From Woeseiaceae bacterium (GTDB taxonomy: Bacteria; Pseudomonadota; Gammaproteobacteria; Steroidobacterales; Woeseiaceae), in NCBI GenBank assembly GCA_024640365.1, contig JAHEFE010000008.1:27438-91437 (forward strand): DNA of 64,000 nucleotides. Direction: 5' to 3'. Both the position numbers and the translations under genes were made by a program. The notes beneath the pieces were generated by a model. The model was not told the origin of the DNA. It did not search any database and saw only the letters and a list, made by a program, of their open reading frames with translations. Shown here one piece after another: positions 63,551 to 64,000 of the stretch. How positions within the stretch are numbered: position 1 is the stretch's first letter; each line of letters begins with the position of its first letter.

Positions 63551-64000
63551 TTAATTATCCCTGTTTTCTTCGCGCCGTGCCTCATGCTGTTTAAAAAACT
63601 CTCGAACTTCAGCAATAGACTCGGTTCGCCGCATCGGCAATAAGCTCTTCAGGAATAACGCGCCGTAACTCTTGGAGGTAAGCCGCGGGTCGCACAGGAC
63701 AATCACACCAAAGTCTTCCCAGTCACGCAGCAATCGTCCGGCGCCCTGTTTCAACGCCAACACGGCCTGTGGCAACTGGTGATCGGCAAAACCATTGCCG
63801 CCCTGGCGCCGGATATACTCCAGCCTCGCCATCATCAGCGGATCGGCGGGGGAGGCAAACGGTAATTTATCGATAGCAACAATTGTCAGTGCCTGCCCGC
63901 GCACATCAACGCCTTCCCAAAAACTGCCGGTACCGAGCAACACCGCGTTACCGTGTTCGCGAAAGCGTCGCAGCAATTCGTCCCGCGGCACTTGCCCCTG
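63551..64000 (-). CDS. DinG/YoaA-family ATP-dependent helicase, C-terminal part
   Basis: The last 149 codons of a helicase whose start lies beyond the right edge; the frame is open to base 64000. GTGSFWEGVDVRGQAL and VIVAIDKLPFASP-like segments, plus QGAGRLLRDWEDFGVI, match motifs V and VI of the iron-sulfur superfamily 2 helicases DinG and YoaA. The link to tsaB is the yoaA-tsaB pair seen in E. coli, which favours YoaA. The iron-sulfur and Walker motifs cannot be seen here. Confidence 0.85.
   Translation of the reverse strand, partial: QGQVPRDELLRRFREHGNAVLLGTGSFWEGVDVRGQALTIVAIDKLPFASPADPLMMARLEYIRRQGGNGFADHQLPQAVLALKQGAGRLLRDWEDFGVIVLCDPRLTSKSYGALFLKSLLPMRRTESIAEVREFFKQHEARREENRDN

Overview
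The window is a dense block of chromosomal core genes: 64 protein-coding genes, one cut by the right edge, and no gene-free stretch longer than about 215 bases. Gene content and order point to a gammaproteobacterium outside the enteric group. Between positions 16456 and 46024 it keeps the long superoperon also found in Pseudomonas-like genomes: rpsB-tsf-pyrH-frr-uppS-cdsA-rseP-bamA-skp-lpxD-fabZ-lpxA-lpxB-rnhB-dnaE-accA-tilS-pyrG-kdsA-eno-ftsB-truD-surE-pcm-yqaA-nlpD-rpoS. The linked lysS-prfB-recJ-rpfE set recalls Xanthomonas. I see no tRNA, rRNA, CRISPR array, insertion sequence, prophage or other mobile DNA.

Layout. (1) 45-5045, minus strand: envelope stress operon rpoE-rseA-rseB-rseC, then a glutaredoxin-like gene and lepA. 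(2) 5192-9594, minus: succinate dehydrogenase operon with an SDHAF4-type assembly factor gene at the head, then sdhC-sdhD-sdhA-sdhB, then sdhE (SDHAF2 type) and ygfX. (3) 9682-16467: divergent ygfZ; then lysS, prfB (with its programmed frameshift), recJ and rpfE on the minus strand; then a Mth938-like gene. (4) 16456-46024: the superoperon for translation, lipid A, outer membrane assembly, replication and stationary phase. (5) 46240-51747, plus: map, glnD, dapC, dapD, and an ArsC/Spx-like gene to 52163. (6) 52160-62744: phosphate genes pstSCAB, phoU, a porin and phoBR, with dapE and dsbB set between pstS and phoU. (7) 62848-64000: tsaB and the 3' part of a DinG/YoaA helicase gene.

How it fits together: the sigma-E regulators, RseP, BamA, Skp, the Lpx enzymes and FabZ form an envelope biogenesis and stress set. 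GlnD and the Dap enzymes link nitrogen sensing with lysine and peptidoglycan precursor supply. PhoBR-PhoU-Pst plus a porin form a phosphate uptake unit.

The most notable observation is an absence. ispD and ispF are missing between ftsB and truD, and dxr is missing between cdsA and rseP, while every other member of these clusters is in place. All three belong to the MEP isoprenoid pathway, so this lineage may make isoprenoid precursors by another route. Other oddities are a mitochondrial-type succinate dehydrogenase operon carrying both assembly factors, a ribosomal protein S2 with a tail of about 100 residues rich in Ala, Lys and Glu, a pst operon set between the dap genes, five convergent gene pairs with no space between stops, and frequent TTG and GTG starts. 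I found no clear undescribed multi-gene system. Intergenic stretches of about 200 bases at 2632-2833, 26169-26379 and 40818-41017 hold no gene I can recognise.
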